A DNA stretch of 54,389 nucleotides from Bacillota bacterium. Lineage in GTDB: Bacteria > Bacillota > UBA5301. Under the pieces are notes generated by a model. It had not been told where the DNA came from and ran no database searches. It saw only the letters and a list, made by a program, of their open reading frames with translations. The stretch spans positions 1-54,389 of the forward strand of contig JACDOJ010000008.1 in assembly GCA_017656135.1 (NCBI GenBank). Reading direction: 5' to 3'. Below, piece by piece: positions 1 through 8,255 of the stretch. Each line of letters starts with the position of its first letter. Positions within the stretch are counted from its first letter, which is position 1. The translations under genes were made by a program, and so were the position numbers.

Positions 1-45
1 TGGTACTTGGACCGCGAGGTCCTGGGAGAGTAGGTCGTTGCCAGG
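1..45 (+). rRNA. rrf: 5S ribosomal RNA, 3' end (partial)
   Basis: The first 45 bases match the 3' portion of bacterial 5S rRNA: the GGGAGAGTAGGTCG block is followed by a closing CCAGG that would pair with the 5' end lying outside the window. An intrinsic terminator follows within 20 bases. The window therefore opens at the end of an rRNA operon transcribed on the + strand. The 3' end is estimated to within one or two bases. Confidence 0.9.
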
Positions 46-61
46 ATTTATTTTTACATAT

Positions 62-85
62 CGCCCTTTTTTGGGCGGTTTTTTT
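62..85 (+). terminator. Intrinsic terminator of the rRNA operon
   Basis: A 5-bp GC-only stem (CGCCC 62-66 / GGGCG 73-77) closes a six-T loop and is followed by G and seven Ts (79-85). It sits directly behind the 5S rRNA end, as expected for an rRNA operon terminator. Confidence 0.85.
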
Positions 86-162
86 ATGGTAAGACCTCTT
101 CTGACCGAAAGGTTTTTTTTCACTGGAAAATATAATCTTTTAGCGAGAAGGAGGGGATATTT

Positions 163-1035
163 GTGAAGGCCCCGCTTAGATTTGGACTGCGTATCGTCTT
201 GCTGACCGTTCTATTGTTCCTAATTTTTGCCATTGCCACTGCGGTTTCCGGGCTAAGTTCAACCAACACCTCAGAGCATAAAGGGGCAGCCCTGGCCTTA
301 GTGTTCGTCTGTTTTGCCTTCAGCGTTGTCACCAGTTATCCTGTTATCCGCTCAAGATGGTCCGGTTGGCCCCTGATTTTAACAATGTTTTCAGCCATCT
401 TCGGGATCATGACTTTTTTAAGCCAGATTGAGACCGTCGTTTTTCTCAAATATCTGGTGGATATTGTAGCGGTCGAGATGATTCCCAAGCTGTTTCTCCA
501 GGGAGCAGTTATCGCTGCTTTGTTTGCACCAGTGCTTGTTCTGGTGCACGGGAAATTCAGAAAACCCCAGAATGCCCCGGTGAAGGAGGAAAGGCCTCGA
601 TTGGCCATGCCGGCCAAAGAGTGGTTGTGGCGGCTTTTGGTGATCGCCATCTGCTATATGTTGATCTATTTTTCCTTTGGCCTTTTTGTCTTTATTCCCT
701 TGGCAGGAGAGGCCTTTAGTGAGTACTACGCCGACCTGCAGATGCCCCAGTGGATGCTGCTCTTCCAAGCAGCTCGCGCTCTGGTCTGGGCGGCGGTGGC
801 GGTACCAATCATCCGAATGATGCAGGGCGAGCGGTGGGAGGCTGGTTTGGCCGTTGCCTTGCTTTATTCGGTTCTGATGGGCTTCTTGCTGCTCATACCC
901 ACAGAAATTATGCCCGATCGGATTAGGTTAGCCCACTTTGTTGAAGTAACATCGTCAAACTTTGTTTTCGGATGGCTGGTTGTCTGGGTCCTGACTGCTC
1001 CACGGCCTTTTAGCCGTCGACCGGTCAGACCCTAA
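163..1035 (+). CDS. Polytopic membrane protein of unknown function
   Basis: This is a 290-residue protein that I do not recognise. It starts at GTG behind a strong AAGGAGGGG site (148-155). Long hydrophobic stretches at about residues 8-30, 42-62, 70-90, 108-125, 150-180, 195-215, 228-245 and 262-280 suggest seven or eight membrane helices. A basic cytoplasmic-looking loop lies near residues 128-150. The tail is Arg/Pro-rich. No catalytic motif or signal peptide is evident. It stands alone between the rRNA operon terminator and the rpsB promoter. A TATAAT at 131-136 could be its -10 box, but I see no convincing -35. Coding is well supported by length, ribosome binding site and hydrophobic pattern; function is open. 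Confidence 0.75.
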   Translation: MKAPLRFGLRIVLLTVLLFLIFAIATAVSGLSSTNTSEHKGAALALVFVCFAFSVVTSYPVIRSRWSGWPLILTMFSAIFGIMTFLSQIETVVFLKYLVDIVAVEMIPKLFLQGAVIAALFAPVLVLVHGKFRKPQNAPVKEERPRLAMPAKEWLWRLLVIAICYMLIYFSFGLFVFIPLAGEAFSEYYADLQMPQWMLLFQAARALVWAAVAVPIIRMMQGERWEAGLAVALLYSVLMGFLLLIPTEIMPDRIRLAHFVEVTSSNFVFGWLVVWVLTAPRPFSRRPVRP

Positions 1036-1306
1036 TTATTTCCAAGTGAAGCGTACCATTTTCCACTGATACCCTGCAGGGCTTGTGTTTGACCGCAAAG
1101 AAGGTCTGAGCAAACTGCTAATAAGGGTATTCCTGTGAAACTGCTGCTTCTTTTCCAACCTTTGCTGATTCATCCAGTCTTTTTTTAGATACTCGTTTTT
1201 GGCGGCCCTTTGGGAGAGGAGCTTGGTTGGTGGGATAGATTATTGTGGGTTTGGAGTTCTCTGATTCCCCACGAATAGTTGTACCAGACCATATCTGAAA
1301 TCGGGA
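1036..1306. other. Intergenic stretch without a recognisable gene
   Basis: I see no ORF with a ribosome binding site and no tRNA-like structure here. The octamer AAACTGCT occurs twice about 30 bases apart near 1113-1150, and a weakly complementary pair (GCAAAG near 1096 and CTTTGC near 1160) could form a long imperfect hairpin followed by a T-run near 1180. None of this is strong enough to name. Confidence 0.4.
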
Positions 1307-1335
1307 TTGTCAATACCTTGCTCCTGTGGTATACT
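1307..1335 (+). promoter_or_regulatory. Sigma-A type promoter of rpsB-tsf
   Basis: TTGTCA (1307-1312) and TATACT (1330-1335) are separated by exactly 17 bases, and TGG directly before the -10 makes it an extended -10 promoter. The start point would lie near 1342, giving an untranslated leader of about 105 bases before rpsB. Confidence 0.8.
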
Positions 1336-1342
1336 ATCACAG

Positions 1343-1446
1343 GTGTTTATTACACACGGTAGCTGACTGTGAGCGTGGTGCCGAATCCTCGGTTGCGAGC
1401 AGGAGGACGCTACCGGAGGAAAAAACCGAAAGGAGGTGACGCTGTT
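1343..1446 (+). promoter_or_regulatory. Structured 5' leader of rpsB (candidate r-protein autoregulatory element)
   Basis: CGGTAGC (1357-1363) and GCTACCG (1409-1415) form a perfect 7-bp closing stem. Inside it is a second hairpin, CTCG (1388-1391) / CGAG (1396-1399), with a GTTG loop and flanking TCCT/AGGA complementarity. The element ends about 15 bases before the AAAGGAGGTGA site of rpsB. Leaders that bind S2 are known in other bacteria; that this one does so is inference. A GTG at 1369 opens an in-frame 26-codon extension into rpsB, but it would start inside this structure and is not conserved in S2. Confidence 0.55.
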
Positions 1447-2202
1447 ATGGCAGTTGTTTCCATGAAACAGCTTTTAGAGGCCGGCGTTCACTTCGGTCAC
1501 CAGACCCGTCGCTGGAACCCTAAGATGAAGAAATACATCTTCACCGAGCGTAACGGCATCTACATTGTAGACCTGCAGAAAACCGTCCGCAAGATGGAAG
1601 AGGCCTACAATTTTGTCCGTGACGTTGCACGTGATGGTGGAAAGATCCTGTTCGTCGGTACCAAGAAACAGGCTCAGGAGTCCATTCGCGAGGAAGCTGA
1701 GCGCTGCGGCATGTTTTATGTCAATGAGCGCTGGTTGGGTGGTATGCTGACCAACTTTGCCACCATCAAGACCAGGATTAACCGGCTCAAGGAGCTTGAC
1801 CGGATGGAAAAGACTGGCGAGTTCGAACGGCGTCCCAAGAAGGAAGTCATCAAGCTCAAGAAAGAGCGGGATAAACTCCGTCGGTTCTTGGGTGGCATTG
1901 AGGACATGCAGTCCCTTCCGGATGTCATGTTCGTCATCGATCCGCGGAAAGAACGCATTGCGGTAAGTGAAGCCAGGAAACTTGGAATCCCGATCGTGGG
2001 ATTGGTGGATACTAACTGTGATCCCGATGATGTTGATTACATCATTCCTGGTAATGACGATGCAATCCGGGCTGTCCGGCTTATCAGCAGCAAGATTGCT
2101 GATGCTGTGATCGAGGGTTTGGAAGGTAAGGACCAGACCAAGGAGAACGGTGCAGCTGAGGCGGCTGAGGAGGAAGCATCAGAGGCCTCTACCGCCGAGT
2201 AA
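1447..2202 (+). CDS. rpsB: 30S ribosomal protein S2
   Basis: This is the small-subunit protein S2, which joins late in 30S assembly and helps bind S1-like factors. The ATG at 1447 follows AAAGGAGGTGA with ideal spacing and gives a 251-residue product. It begins with the typical S2 start ([20 protein letters not shown]) and contains the conserved [10 protein letters not shown] and DTNCDPD segments. The last 30 or so residues are Glu/Ala-rich, as in many Firmicutes S2 proteins. An in-frame GTG at 1369 would add 26 basic residues but lies within the leader hairpin, so I reject it. It is followed 27 bases later by tsf, as in nearly all bacteria. Confidence 0.97.
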   Translation: MAVVSMKQLLEAGVHFGHQTRRWNPKMKKYIFTERNGIYIVDLQKTVRKMEEAYNFVRDVARDGGKILFVGTKKQAQESIREEAERCGMFYVNERWLGGMLTNFATIKTRINRLKELDRMEKTGEFERRPKKEVIKLKKERDKLRRFLGGIEDMQSLPDVMFVIDPRKERIAVSEARKLGIPIVGLVDTNCDPDDVDYIIPGNDDAIRAVRLISSKIADAVIEGLEGKDQTKENGAAEAAEEEASEASTAE

Positions 2203-2229
2203 GGCCTAGTTTCTAAGGAGGGGTTGGCT

Positions 2230-2880
2230 ATGGCTATTACCGCAGCTCAGGTTAAAGAGCTTCGTGAGCGCACAGGCGCTGGTATGATGGACTGCAAAAA
2301 GGCCCTGCAAGAAGCGGATGGTGACATTGAAAAAGCCATCGAGCTGATGCGGGAGAAAGGCTTGGCCAAAGCTGCGAAAAAGGCCGGAAGAGTGGCTGCC
2401 GAGGGTCTGGTTGATTCCTACATTCACCTCGGGGGCCGCATCGGCGTTTTGGTGGAAGTCAACTGTGAAACCGACTTCGTGGCCAAGACCGATGAATTTA
2501 AGAATCTGGTCAAGGACATTGCTATGCACATCGCAGCTGCCAAGCCCGAATACGTTTCAAGGGAAGATGTGCCTGAGTCCGTCATCGAACACGAGAAACA
2601 GATCTACCGGCAGCAGATGCTCAATGAGGGCAAGCCGGAGAAGATCATCGATAATATTGTGGCCGGTAAGATTGATAAATTCTTCGAAGAAGTTTGCTTG
2701 CTCGAACAACCCTTCGTTAAAGACCCTGACAAAACCGTAGGAGACCTGCTCAAGGAAAAGGTGGCTCAAATTGGCGAAAACATAGTTGTTCGCCGGTTTG
2801 TCCGGTTTGAGCGGGGCGAAGGTATCGAGAAGAAGAAAGAGAACTTCGCAGAAGAAGTAATGTCCCAAATTAACAAGTAA
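2230..2880 (+). CDS. tsf: Translation elongation factor Ts
   Basis: EF-Ts recycles EF-Tu by exchanging GDP for GTP. The protein has 216 residues. It opens with the UBA-like N-terminal domain carrying [15 protein letters not shown] and continues with the TDFVAKT core motif. It is the short form common in clostridia, with a reduced second core domain and ending in a helical segment. The ATG at 2230 has AAGGAGGG seven bases upstream. A TTG two codons earlier is less likely. The gene shares the rpsB transcript and is closed by a strong terminator. Confidence 0.97.
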   Translation: MAITAAQVKELRERTGAGMMDCKKALQEADGDIEKAIELMREKGLAKAAKKAGRVAAEGLVDSYIHLGGRIGVLVEVNCETDFVAKTDEFKNLVKDIAMHIAAAKPEYVSREDVPESVIEHEKQIYRQQMLNEGKPEKIIDNIVAGKIDKFFEEVCLLEQPFVKDPDKTVGDLLKEKVAQIGENIVVRRFVRFERGEGIEKKKENFAEEVMSQINK

Positions 2881-2900
2881 AGTGTCCAAAGCACTGCCCG

Positions 2901-2925
2901 GGGACCCGCAAGGGTCCCTTTTTTT
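2901..2925 (+). terminator. Intrinsic terminator after tsf
   Basis: A perfect 7-bp stem GGGACCC (2901-2907) / GGGTCCC (2912-2918) closes a GCAA tetraloop and is followed by seven Ts (2919-2925). It ends the rpsB-tsf transcript. Confidence 0.93.
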
Positions 2926-2968
2926 GCGAGAGGCCGGTCAATTTACGCTAGCAGGAAGGATAAATGAG

Positions 2969-2974
2969 TATAAT
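2969..2974 (+). promoter_or_regulatory. Possible -10 box for the pyrH operon
   Basis: TATAAT matches the consensus exactly and lies between the tsf terminator and pyrH, where a promoter is needed. No hexamer 16-18 bases upstream resembles a -35; the nearest candidate, TTTACG at 2942-2947, is 21 bases away. Confidence 0.35.
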
Positions 2975-3012
2975 AAAGAAAAATAGTTAAGGATTTGGAA
3001 CGGAGGAAAAAG

Positions 3013-3741
3013 ATGTCATCTAAACGCTATAACAGGATTGTTTTGAAACTAAGCGGCGAAGCTCTTGCTGGCGAAAAGGGTTTCGGTATTGATCTGGACA
3101 TAATGAACATGATTGCCACTCAGATTAAGTCGGTGACTGAAACCGGGGTGGAAGTAGCGGTTGTGGTTGGCGGCGGAAATATCTGGCGAGGAGCACCGGC
3201 CAGTGCCCGCGGTATGGATAGAGCTACTGCCGACTATATGGGTATGTTGGCCACAGTTATTAACGCTCTGGCTTTACAAGATTCCCTGGAGAACTACGGC
3301 ATTGAGACCAGGGTGATGACCGCCATCGAGATGCGGGAGGTCGCCGAACCCTATATCAGAAGACGGGCCATCAACCATTTACGCAAAGGCAGAGTCGTGA
3401 TCTTCGCCTCCGGTACCGGTAATCCTTATTTCTCTACTGATACCACCGCAGCTTTGCGGGCCGCAGAGATCGATGCCGACGTCATCTTAATGGCTAAGCG
3501 GGGAGTTGACGGGGTCTACGATTCGGACCCCAGGTACAACCAGGATGCCAAAAAGTTTGACCACCTGGAGTACATTGACGTTCTTAATATGGGCTTGACT
3601 ATAATGGATTCCACGGCAATATCATTATGTATGGATAATACTATTCCGATCATCGTCTTCAACTTCAGTGTTATGGACAACCTCAAGAAGATAGTCAATG
3701 GGGAGAAAATTGGAACTTTAGTAGGGGGGCATAAAGAATGA
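3013..3741 (+). CDS. pyrH: UMP kinase
   Basis: UMP kinase converts UMP to UDP, feeding RNA, CTP and cell-wall nucleotide-sugar synthesis. The product has 242 residues and is of the amino-acid-kinase fold, with the N-terminal LKLSGEAL nucleotide-binding motif, [11 protein letters not shown], and the C-terminal [18 protein letters not shown] segment. I place the start at ATG 3013, with CGGAGGA just upstream. The upstream TTG at 2995 would overlap the binding site. It is the first gene of a long, tightly packed transcription unit and overlaps frr by four bases (ATGA). Confidence 0.96.
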   Translation: MSSKRYNRIVLKLSGEALAGEKGFGIDLDIMNMIATQIKSVTETGVEVAVVVGGGNIWRGAPASARGMDRATADYMGMLATVINALALQDSLENYGIETRVMTAIEMREVAEPYIRRRAINHLRKGRVVIFASGTGNPYFSTDTTAALRAAEIDADVILMAKRGVDGVYDSDPRYNQDAKKFDHLEYIDVLNMGLTIMDSTAISLCMDNTIPIIVFNFSVMDNLKKIVNGEKIGTLVGGHKE

Positions 3742-4295
3742 TTGCTGATGTGCTAAAGACGGCCGAAGAATCAATGAAACACACTATTGAAGCGGCTAAG
3801 AAGGAGTTCAACAGCATCCGGAGCGGCAGGGCAAACCCTTCCCTTTTGGACCGGATTCACGTGAATTACTATGGTACTCCCACACCATTAAACCAGGTAG
3901 CCACAATCACCGCTCCAGAACCTAGGCTTATTGTAATTCAGCCGTGGGTCAAAGATACTCTGGGCGAGATCGAAAAAGCCATCCAGAAAGCCGATTTGGG
4001 GCTAAACCCCAATAACGACGGTAACGTGATCCGCTTAAACTTCCCTACTCTCACTGAAGAACGCCGCAAAGAGCTGGTCAAGATGGTGAAGAAGATGGCC
4101 GAGGAGATGCGGGTGGCCATCCGGAACATCCGCCGGGATGCCAATGATTCCCTGAAGAAGCTCGAGAAAGAGGAGCATGTCTCCGAGGATGAGGTAAAAC
4201 GGGCTATGGACGAAGTGCAAGAATTGACTGATAAATACATAGAGAAGATCGACAAACTACTGGAGGCCAAAGAGGCTGAAATAATGGAGGTTTAA
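3738..4295 (+). CDS. frr: Ribosome recycling factor
   Basis: RRF splits post-termination ribosomes together with EF-G. The 185-residue length is standard. The conserved [13 protein letters not shown] and the long helical C-terminal half rich in Lys/Glu (residues 105-185) forming the three-helix bundle are present. It overlaps the pyrH stop codon (ATGA), indicating translational coupling. Confidence 0.97.
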   Translation: MIADVLKTAEESMKHTIEAAKKEFNSIRSGRANPSLLDRIHVNYYGTPTPLNQVATITAPEPRLIVIQPWVKDTLGEIEKAIQKADLGLNPNNDGNVIRLNFPTLTEERRKELVKMVKKMAEEMRVAIRNIRRDANDSLKKLEKEEHVSEDEVKRAMDEVQELTDKYIEKIDKLLEAKEAEIMEV

Positions 4296-4297
4296 GA

Positions 4298-4522
4298 GTG
4301 CCCACCCCAGACATTCTCGGTCTGCCGTGGCCTGACGCTAAGCGTCTTTTGGAAGCTGCCGGGACTAGTTACACCGTGAAAGAGACCCTGGCTCCTGGGA
4401 GTTCGCCGGATTGGCAGCGTTCACCAGGGATAGTCGTCAGGGTCCTGGAAAATGCACCGACTTTGGAAGTGACAATAGCCTATCCAGTGATTAACCCAAT
4501 TCAGCGGACCTCCTCTGAGTGA
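4298..4522 (+). CDS. Stand-alone PASTA-like small protein
   Basis: This is a 74-residue protein starting at GTG two bases after frr. Residues 4-60 resemble a single PASTA repeat: PDILGLPWPDAKRLLEAAG, then a short strand, then SPGIVV and a final strand LEVTIAYP. PASTA domains normally sit outside the cell on PBPs and Ser/Thr kinases, yet this protein has no signal peptide or membrane segment. The GTG lacks a clear binding site and is probably coupled to frr. Its position beside uppS and cdsA hints at a link to envelope synthesis, but this is only context. The PASTA call rests on pattern and has not been searched. Confidence 0.6.
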   Translation: MPTPDILGLPWPDAKRLLEAAGTSYTVKETLAPGSSPDWQRSPGIVVRVLENAPTLEVTIAYPVINPIQRTSSE

Positions 4523-4529
4523 GGAGGTC
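4507..4529 (+). repeat. Perfect inverted repeat across the 4522 stop codon
   Basis: GACCTCCTC (4507-4515) and GAGGAGGTC (4521-4529) form a perfect 9-bp stem with a TGAGT loop. The 3' arm is an almost ideal Shine-Dalgarno sequence, and the 5' arm mimics the 16S anti-SD. The stem spans the end of the PASTA-like gene and lies 22 bases before the preferred uppS start. There is no T-run, so it is not a terminator. It may govern reinitiation at uppS. Confidence 0.6.
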
Positions 4530-4551
4530 AAGTACTCAGGAGAGAACGGTT

Positions 4552-5274
4552 TTGAATAACCAGCTAGAAAAGAAGATTCCGAAACACGTCGGCATAATTA
4601 TGGACGGAAACGGCCGCTGGGCCAAGCAGCGAGGACTTCCCAGGATTGCCGGACACAAGGAAGGAATGCAGCGGGCCCGGGAAATAGTGGAAGCCGCTGG
4701 TAAATGGGGAATAAAGTACTTATCATTATTTGCTTTCTCCACGGAGAACTGGAAACGTCCTGCTGATGAAGTGAAGTTTTTAATGAACTTACTGGAGAGC
4801 GCCATTGAAAACGAATTTGGCACGCTGATGGAGAACAATGTCAAGTTTCTTACTTCCGGGCGAATTCAGGAGCTTCCTGGAAACCTCGGTGAAAAGCTCC
4901 AAAAACTGGTTGCTGCTACTACCCATAACACCGGGCTGGTTTTGAACCTGGCCGTAAACTACGGTGGAAGGGCTGAGATCGTAGATGCGACCAAAAAGAT
5001 CTGCCAGGATGTAAGAGCCGGCCTCTTAGATTGTTCCCAATTAGATGAAGAGCTCTTTAACAATTATTTGTACAACCCGGAATTGCCCCCGGCGGATTTG
5101 ATTATTAGACCCAGTGGGGAAATGCGGATAAGCAATTTTCTGCTTTGGCAGGCAGCTTATGCTGAGTTAGTGACCGTGGATACACTCTGGCCCAGTTTCA
5201 CTCCAGCCGACCTGGAAAAAGCTCTACAGGAGTATGCAGGCAGGGAAAGACGTTTTGGGGGTATTGTTTCGTGA
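4552..5274 (+). CDS. uppS: Undecaprenyl diphosphate synthase (cis-prenyltransferase)
   Basis: UppS adds eight isopentenyl units to FPP to make the C55 lipid carrier used for peptidoglycan and surface polymers. The product has 240 residues from TTG 4552, which has CAGGAGAG about eight bases upstream. A GTG at 4519 would add 11 residues but has no binding site and overlaps the hairpin. The catalytic MDGNGRWA motif, GHKEGM, FSTENW and the C-terminal RPSGEMRISNFLLWQ signature are intact. It overlaps cdsA by four bases. Confidence 0.95.
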   Translation: MNNQLEKKIPKHVGIIMDGNGRWAKQRGLPRIAGHKEGMQRAREIVEAAGKWGIKYLSLFAFSTENWKRPADEVKFLMNLLESAIENEFGTLMENNVKFLTSGRIQELPGNLGEKLQKLVAATTHNTGLVLNLAVNYGGRAEIVDATKKICQDVRAGLLDCSQLDEELFNNYLYNPELPPADLIIRPSGEMRISNFLLWQAAYAELVTVDTLWPSFTPADLEKALQEYAGRERRFGGIVS

Positions 5275-6065
5275 GCTCTGCTTTGCTGCAACGGGTGGTA
5301 ACAGCTCTAGTCGGCATTCCATTATTGTTGTTTTTGGTGTACTGGGATGGGTTTCCTTTCTTCCTGCTGGTTTTCGCTGTCGGTATGATCGCTTTGTACG
5401 AATACGCCCGTCTATGGTGTAATAAAGGTATTAACTGTATCGACCCGGTATTGTACCTGGCAGGTGCCGGCATCATTATTCTGACCTGGTTAGGGTATGC
5501 TGCCCATAGTCTAACCTTGATTTTCGCGGCTATGGTTACAGGCTTTGTTTACCACGGGCTGCAGGACAGTTGGCGAAAGGGGAACAGCTTTCTCGCCATT
5601 GGTATGACTGTAGTAGGTCTGATTTACATCGCTTGGCCGGTGTCGCTGCTGTTCCTTTTGCGGGAACAAGGTTATGAGCTGGTATTATTCGTCTTAATTT
5701 TGGCCTTTGGCTCTGATACAGCCGCCTATTTTGTAGGGATGAATTTTGGCAGCCGGCGTCTGGCTCCAACCATTTCTCCGAAGAAAAGCTGGGAAGGTGC
5801 CCTTGGTGCCCTGGTCTTTACCGGGCTCTTAGGTGCGATTTGGGCGGTGGTGGTCCCAGGGGATTTTACCCTTTTCTCAGGTTTTGTTTTTGGGGTTGTG
5901 GCCAGCTTCCTTGGTCAGATCGGTGACCTTATGGAATCCATGGTCAAGCGTTATTGTGGCGTAAAAGACAGTGGTTCGCTTTTGCCGGGGCACGGCGGGA
6001 TATTAGACCGTCTAGATAGCATCTTAGTGATTATTCCCTTGGTTTACCTGGCATCATTGGTGTAG
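5271..6065 (+). CDS. cdsA: Phosphatidate cytidylyltransferase
   Basis: CdsA makes CDP-diacylglycerol from phosphatidic acid and CTP, the branch point of phospholipid synthesis, in the cytoplasmic membrane. The 264-residue protein has about eight hydrophobic helices. It carries the family signature in its last third: SPKKSWEG, GDLMESMVKR, KDSGSLLPGHGGILDRLD. It starts at GTG 5271 within the uppS stop region (GTGA), so the two genes are translationally coupled. Confidence 0.95.
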   Translation: MSSALLQRVVTALVGIPLLLFLVYWDGFPFFLLVFAVGMIALYEYARLWCNKGINCIDPVLYLAGAGIIILTWLGYAAHSLTLIFAAMVTGFVYHGLQDSWRKGNSFLAIGMTVVGLIYIAWPVSLLFLLREQGYELVLFVLILAFGSDTAAYFVGMNFGSRRLAPTISPKKSWEGALGALVFTGLLGAIWAVVVPGDFTLFSGFVFGVVASFLGQIGDLMESMVKRYCGVKDSGSLLPGHGGILDRLDSILVIIPLVYLASLV

Positions 6066-6072
6066 GTGTACT

Positions 6073-7104
6073 ATGGTCAATACGGAGATCAAAAAAGAAC
6101 TGTACATACTCGGTATTATTGCCGGGGTTTTTATTGCCTTCAAGTATCTTTTGCCCTTATTCATCCCCTTTATCATCGGAGCCCTGTTGGCCATCATGAT
6201 CGACCCGGTTGTGGACTGGCTGGAAGAGCATTTCCGGGTCCCTCGGGGACTCAGCGCTTTTGTGGTCTTGATTCTGGTGGTCATTATCCTTCTGGCTTTC
6301 ATCGTCACCGGGATTACCCGGCTCATCTATGAGTTGGATTTGCTCCTGCAAACCCTGCCCCAGTACCAAGAGATGTTGGCCTCTTTTGTGGATCGGGTGG
6401 TGGAGCAAATATCACAACTCTATTCAGGGTTGCCCGGGGTTATGCTGAAAGCAGTGGAGTCCGGTGAGCAGAATGTATATAATGCCATCAGTTCTGTGAT
6501 TAAACAGCTGCTCTCCTTCGTGCAGAGCCTGCCGAATATGGTGGTCATCGGGCTGCTTAGCATTATTGCTTCCTTTTTCTTCAGCCGGGACAAAAGGATC
6601 ATTTCCAAAACGCTGATCCAGTTCGTGCCTAGGTCCTGGCGGAAACAGGTCTTTGAGGTCAAAGAAGACGTCTTTACAGCCTTTTCTGGGTTCTTTAGGG
6701 CCCAACTAATTTTGATCAGTATGACTGCTGTGATGGCCATCGTCGGTTTAACCCTTTTGGGGGTCAGGTATGCCTGGCTCTTAGGACTCACTGCCGGCAT
6801 CTTCGATCTGATTCCGATGATGGGGCCCAGCGCTGTTTTCCTCCCCTTGGCTGGGTATTTTCTGGTTTTGGACCAGCTGCCCTTGGCCATTGGCGTTCTG
6901 ATCACTCTAGGGTTCATTCTCCTAGTTAGGCAGCTCAGTGAACCCAGAATCGTCGGGGCCAACATCGGCCTGCATCCCCTGGCGACTTTAATAGCTATCT
7001 ATTTGGGATTCCGTCTCTTTGGGGTCAGCGGTTTCATCTTGGGTCCTTTGGCGGCCATCACCATCAAAGCAATTTTCGCAGTGATTATTCCGGAGGCTTT
7101 TTGA
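6073..7104 (+). CDS. AI-2E family membrane protein, YtvI-like
   Basis: This 343-residue polytopic protein belongs to the AI-2E/PerM/YtvI family, shown by the N-terminal hairpin of two helices (residues 8-30, 55-85), a soluble central helical region (85-150) and a C-terminal block with LIPMMGPSAVFLPLA and LGPLAAI. Family members include B. subtilis YtvI, a sporulation membrane protein, and proteins annotated as exporters; the substrate is unknown here. The ATG at 6073 follows the cdsA stop by seven bases with a weak AGGT site. The gene ends in TGATG overlap with dxr. Confidence 0.85.
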   Translation: MVNTEIKKELYILGIIAGVFIAFKYLLPLFIPFIIGALLAIMIDPVVDWLEEHFRVPRGLSAFVVLILVVIILLAFIVTGITRLIYELDLLLQTLPQYQEMLASFVDRVVEQISQLYSGLPGVMLKAVESGEQNVYNAISSVIKQLLSFVQSLPNMVVIGLLSIIASFFFSRDKRIISKTLIQFVPRSWRKQVFEVKEDVFTAFSGFFRAQLILISMTAVMAIVGLTLLGVRYAWLLGLTAGIFDLIPMMGPSAVFLPLAGYFLVLDQLPLAIGVLITLGFILLVRQLSEPRIVGANIGLHPLATLIAIYLGFRLFGVSGFILGPLAAITIKAIFAVIIPEAF

Positions 7105-8255
7105 TGAAAAAACAGGTTATTATCTTAGGTTCAACAGGTTCTATCGGCAGACAAGCTCTTGAGGTGATTGCCAATCATCCGGAGGAATTTACAGTCTACG
7201 GTCTCACCGCCAACCGTAACTCCCAGATACTTATTGAGCAGGCCAAAAAGTTCAAACCCAAGTACGTGGTCATAGCTCAAGACGAGGAGTATCTCAAGGT
7301 TAAGGCCGGGTTGGCCGGCACCGGGGTTGAGGTTCTGGCTGGTTTTCAGAGCGTTATCGATTTAGCTGGCCAGCCAGTGGACCGGCTTTTGGTGAGTTTA
7401 GTGGGGGCCGCCGGTATTAAACCTACCATAGCAGGAATAGAAGCCGGCTCACCGATTGCACTGGCCAATAAGGAATCCCTGGTGGCAGCAGGGTCTGTGG
7501 TCATGGAGTTGAGCCGGAAGAAAGGGGTCCCCATTCTGCCAGTAGACAGCGAGCACAGCGCTATCTTCCAGTGTCTCCAGGCCTCTCCAAAAGCCTTGAA
7601 GAGTATTTGGCTCACCGCCTCAGGAGGTCCCTTCCGAACGACTCCCAAAGAGGAGTTGGGGAAGGTCCGGCCGGAGGACGCCTTGAAGCACCCTAACTGG
7701 GATATGGGTGCTAAAATTACTATAGACTCGGCAACCTTGGTCAACAAGGGTCTGGAGGTTATTGAGGCTCACTTGCTCTTCCAGGTGCCTTATGATCACA
7801 TCAAGGTCCTGGTTCACCCGGGTTCCATTGTTCACTCACTGGTGGAGTTCACTGATGGATCGGTTCTGGCGCAGTTGGGTTGGCCCGATATGCGCCTACC
7901 CATCCAGTACGCCCTGACTTACCCTGAGAGGCTGCAGACCCATCTCGAGCCCCTGGACCTACTTGAAGTGGGGCGCTTGGAGTTTGAGGCTCCGGATACA
8001 GAGCGTTTCCCAGGCCTTAAACTGGCTTTTGAGGCCGGAAAGGCCGGCGGGACTATGCCAGCGGTCTATAACGCCGCCAATGAAGTTGCGGTGCAGCATT
8101 TTCTCCGGAATGAGCTGCCGTTCACCGGCATACCGTCGGTAATAGCAGATGTGATGTCCAGGCACAGCGTTGTTTCAAATCCGGACTTAGAAGAAATATT
8201 AAGGTATGATGCCTGGGCGCGGGCTGAAGCCGAAAGGACGGTGGCTGCCAGGTGA
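7104..8255 (+). CDS. dxr: 1-deoxy-D-xylulose 5-phosphate reductoisomerase
   Basis: Dxr converts DXP to MEP with NADPH, the committed step of the non-mevalonate isoprenoid route that supplies UppS. The 383-residue product starts with the Rossmann motif LGSTGSIGRQ, and includes the metal-site PVDSEHSAIFQ and the substrate-loop SASG-like LTASGGPFR. ATG 7104 has GGAGG eight bases upstream; the overlapping TTG 7101 is less likely. Together with ispG downstream it gives two MEP steps in one operon. Confidence 0.96.
   Translation: MKKQVIILGSTGSIGRQALEVIANHPEEFTVYGLTANRNSQILIEQAKKFKPKYVVIAQDEEYLKVKAGLAGTGVEVLAGFQSVIDLAGQPVDRLLVSLVGAAGIKPTIAGIEAGSPIALANKESLVAAGSVVMELSRKKGVPILPVDSEHSAIFQCLQASPKALKSIWLTASGGPFRTTPKEELGKVRPEDALKHPNWDMGAKITIDSATLVNKGLEVIEAHLLFQVPYDHIKVLVHPGSIVHSLVEFTDGSVLAQLGWPDMRLPIQYALTYPERLQTHLEPLDLLEVGRLEFEAPDTERFPGLKLAFEAGKAGGTMPAVYNAANEVAVQHFLRNELPFTGIPSVIADVMSRHSVVSNPDLEEILRYDAWARAEAERTVAAR

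Noticed and set aside
1369-1446. N-terminal extension of S2 from GTG 1369
   Set aside because: It lies inside the leader hairpin, has no fitting binding site and adds a stretch not found in S2 proteins; ATG 1447 has a near-perfect site.
2230-2880. Truncated EF-Ts
   Set aside because: At 216 residues it is shorter than the B. subtilis form, but short EF-Ts is normal in many clostridia and the ends are intact.
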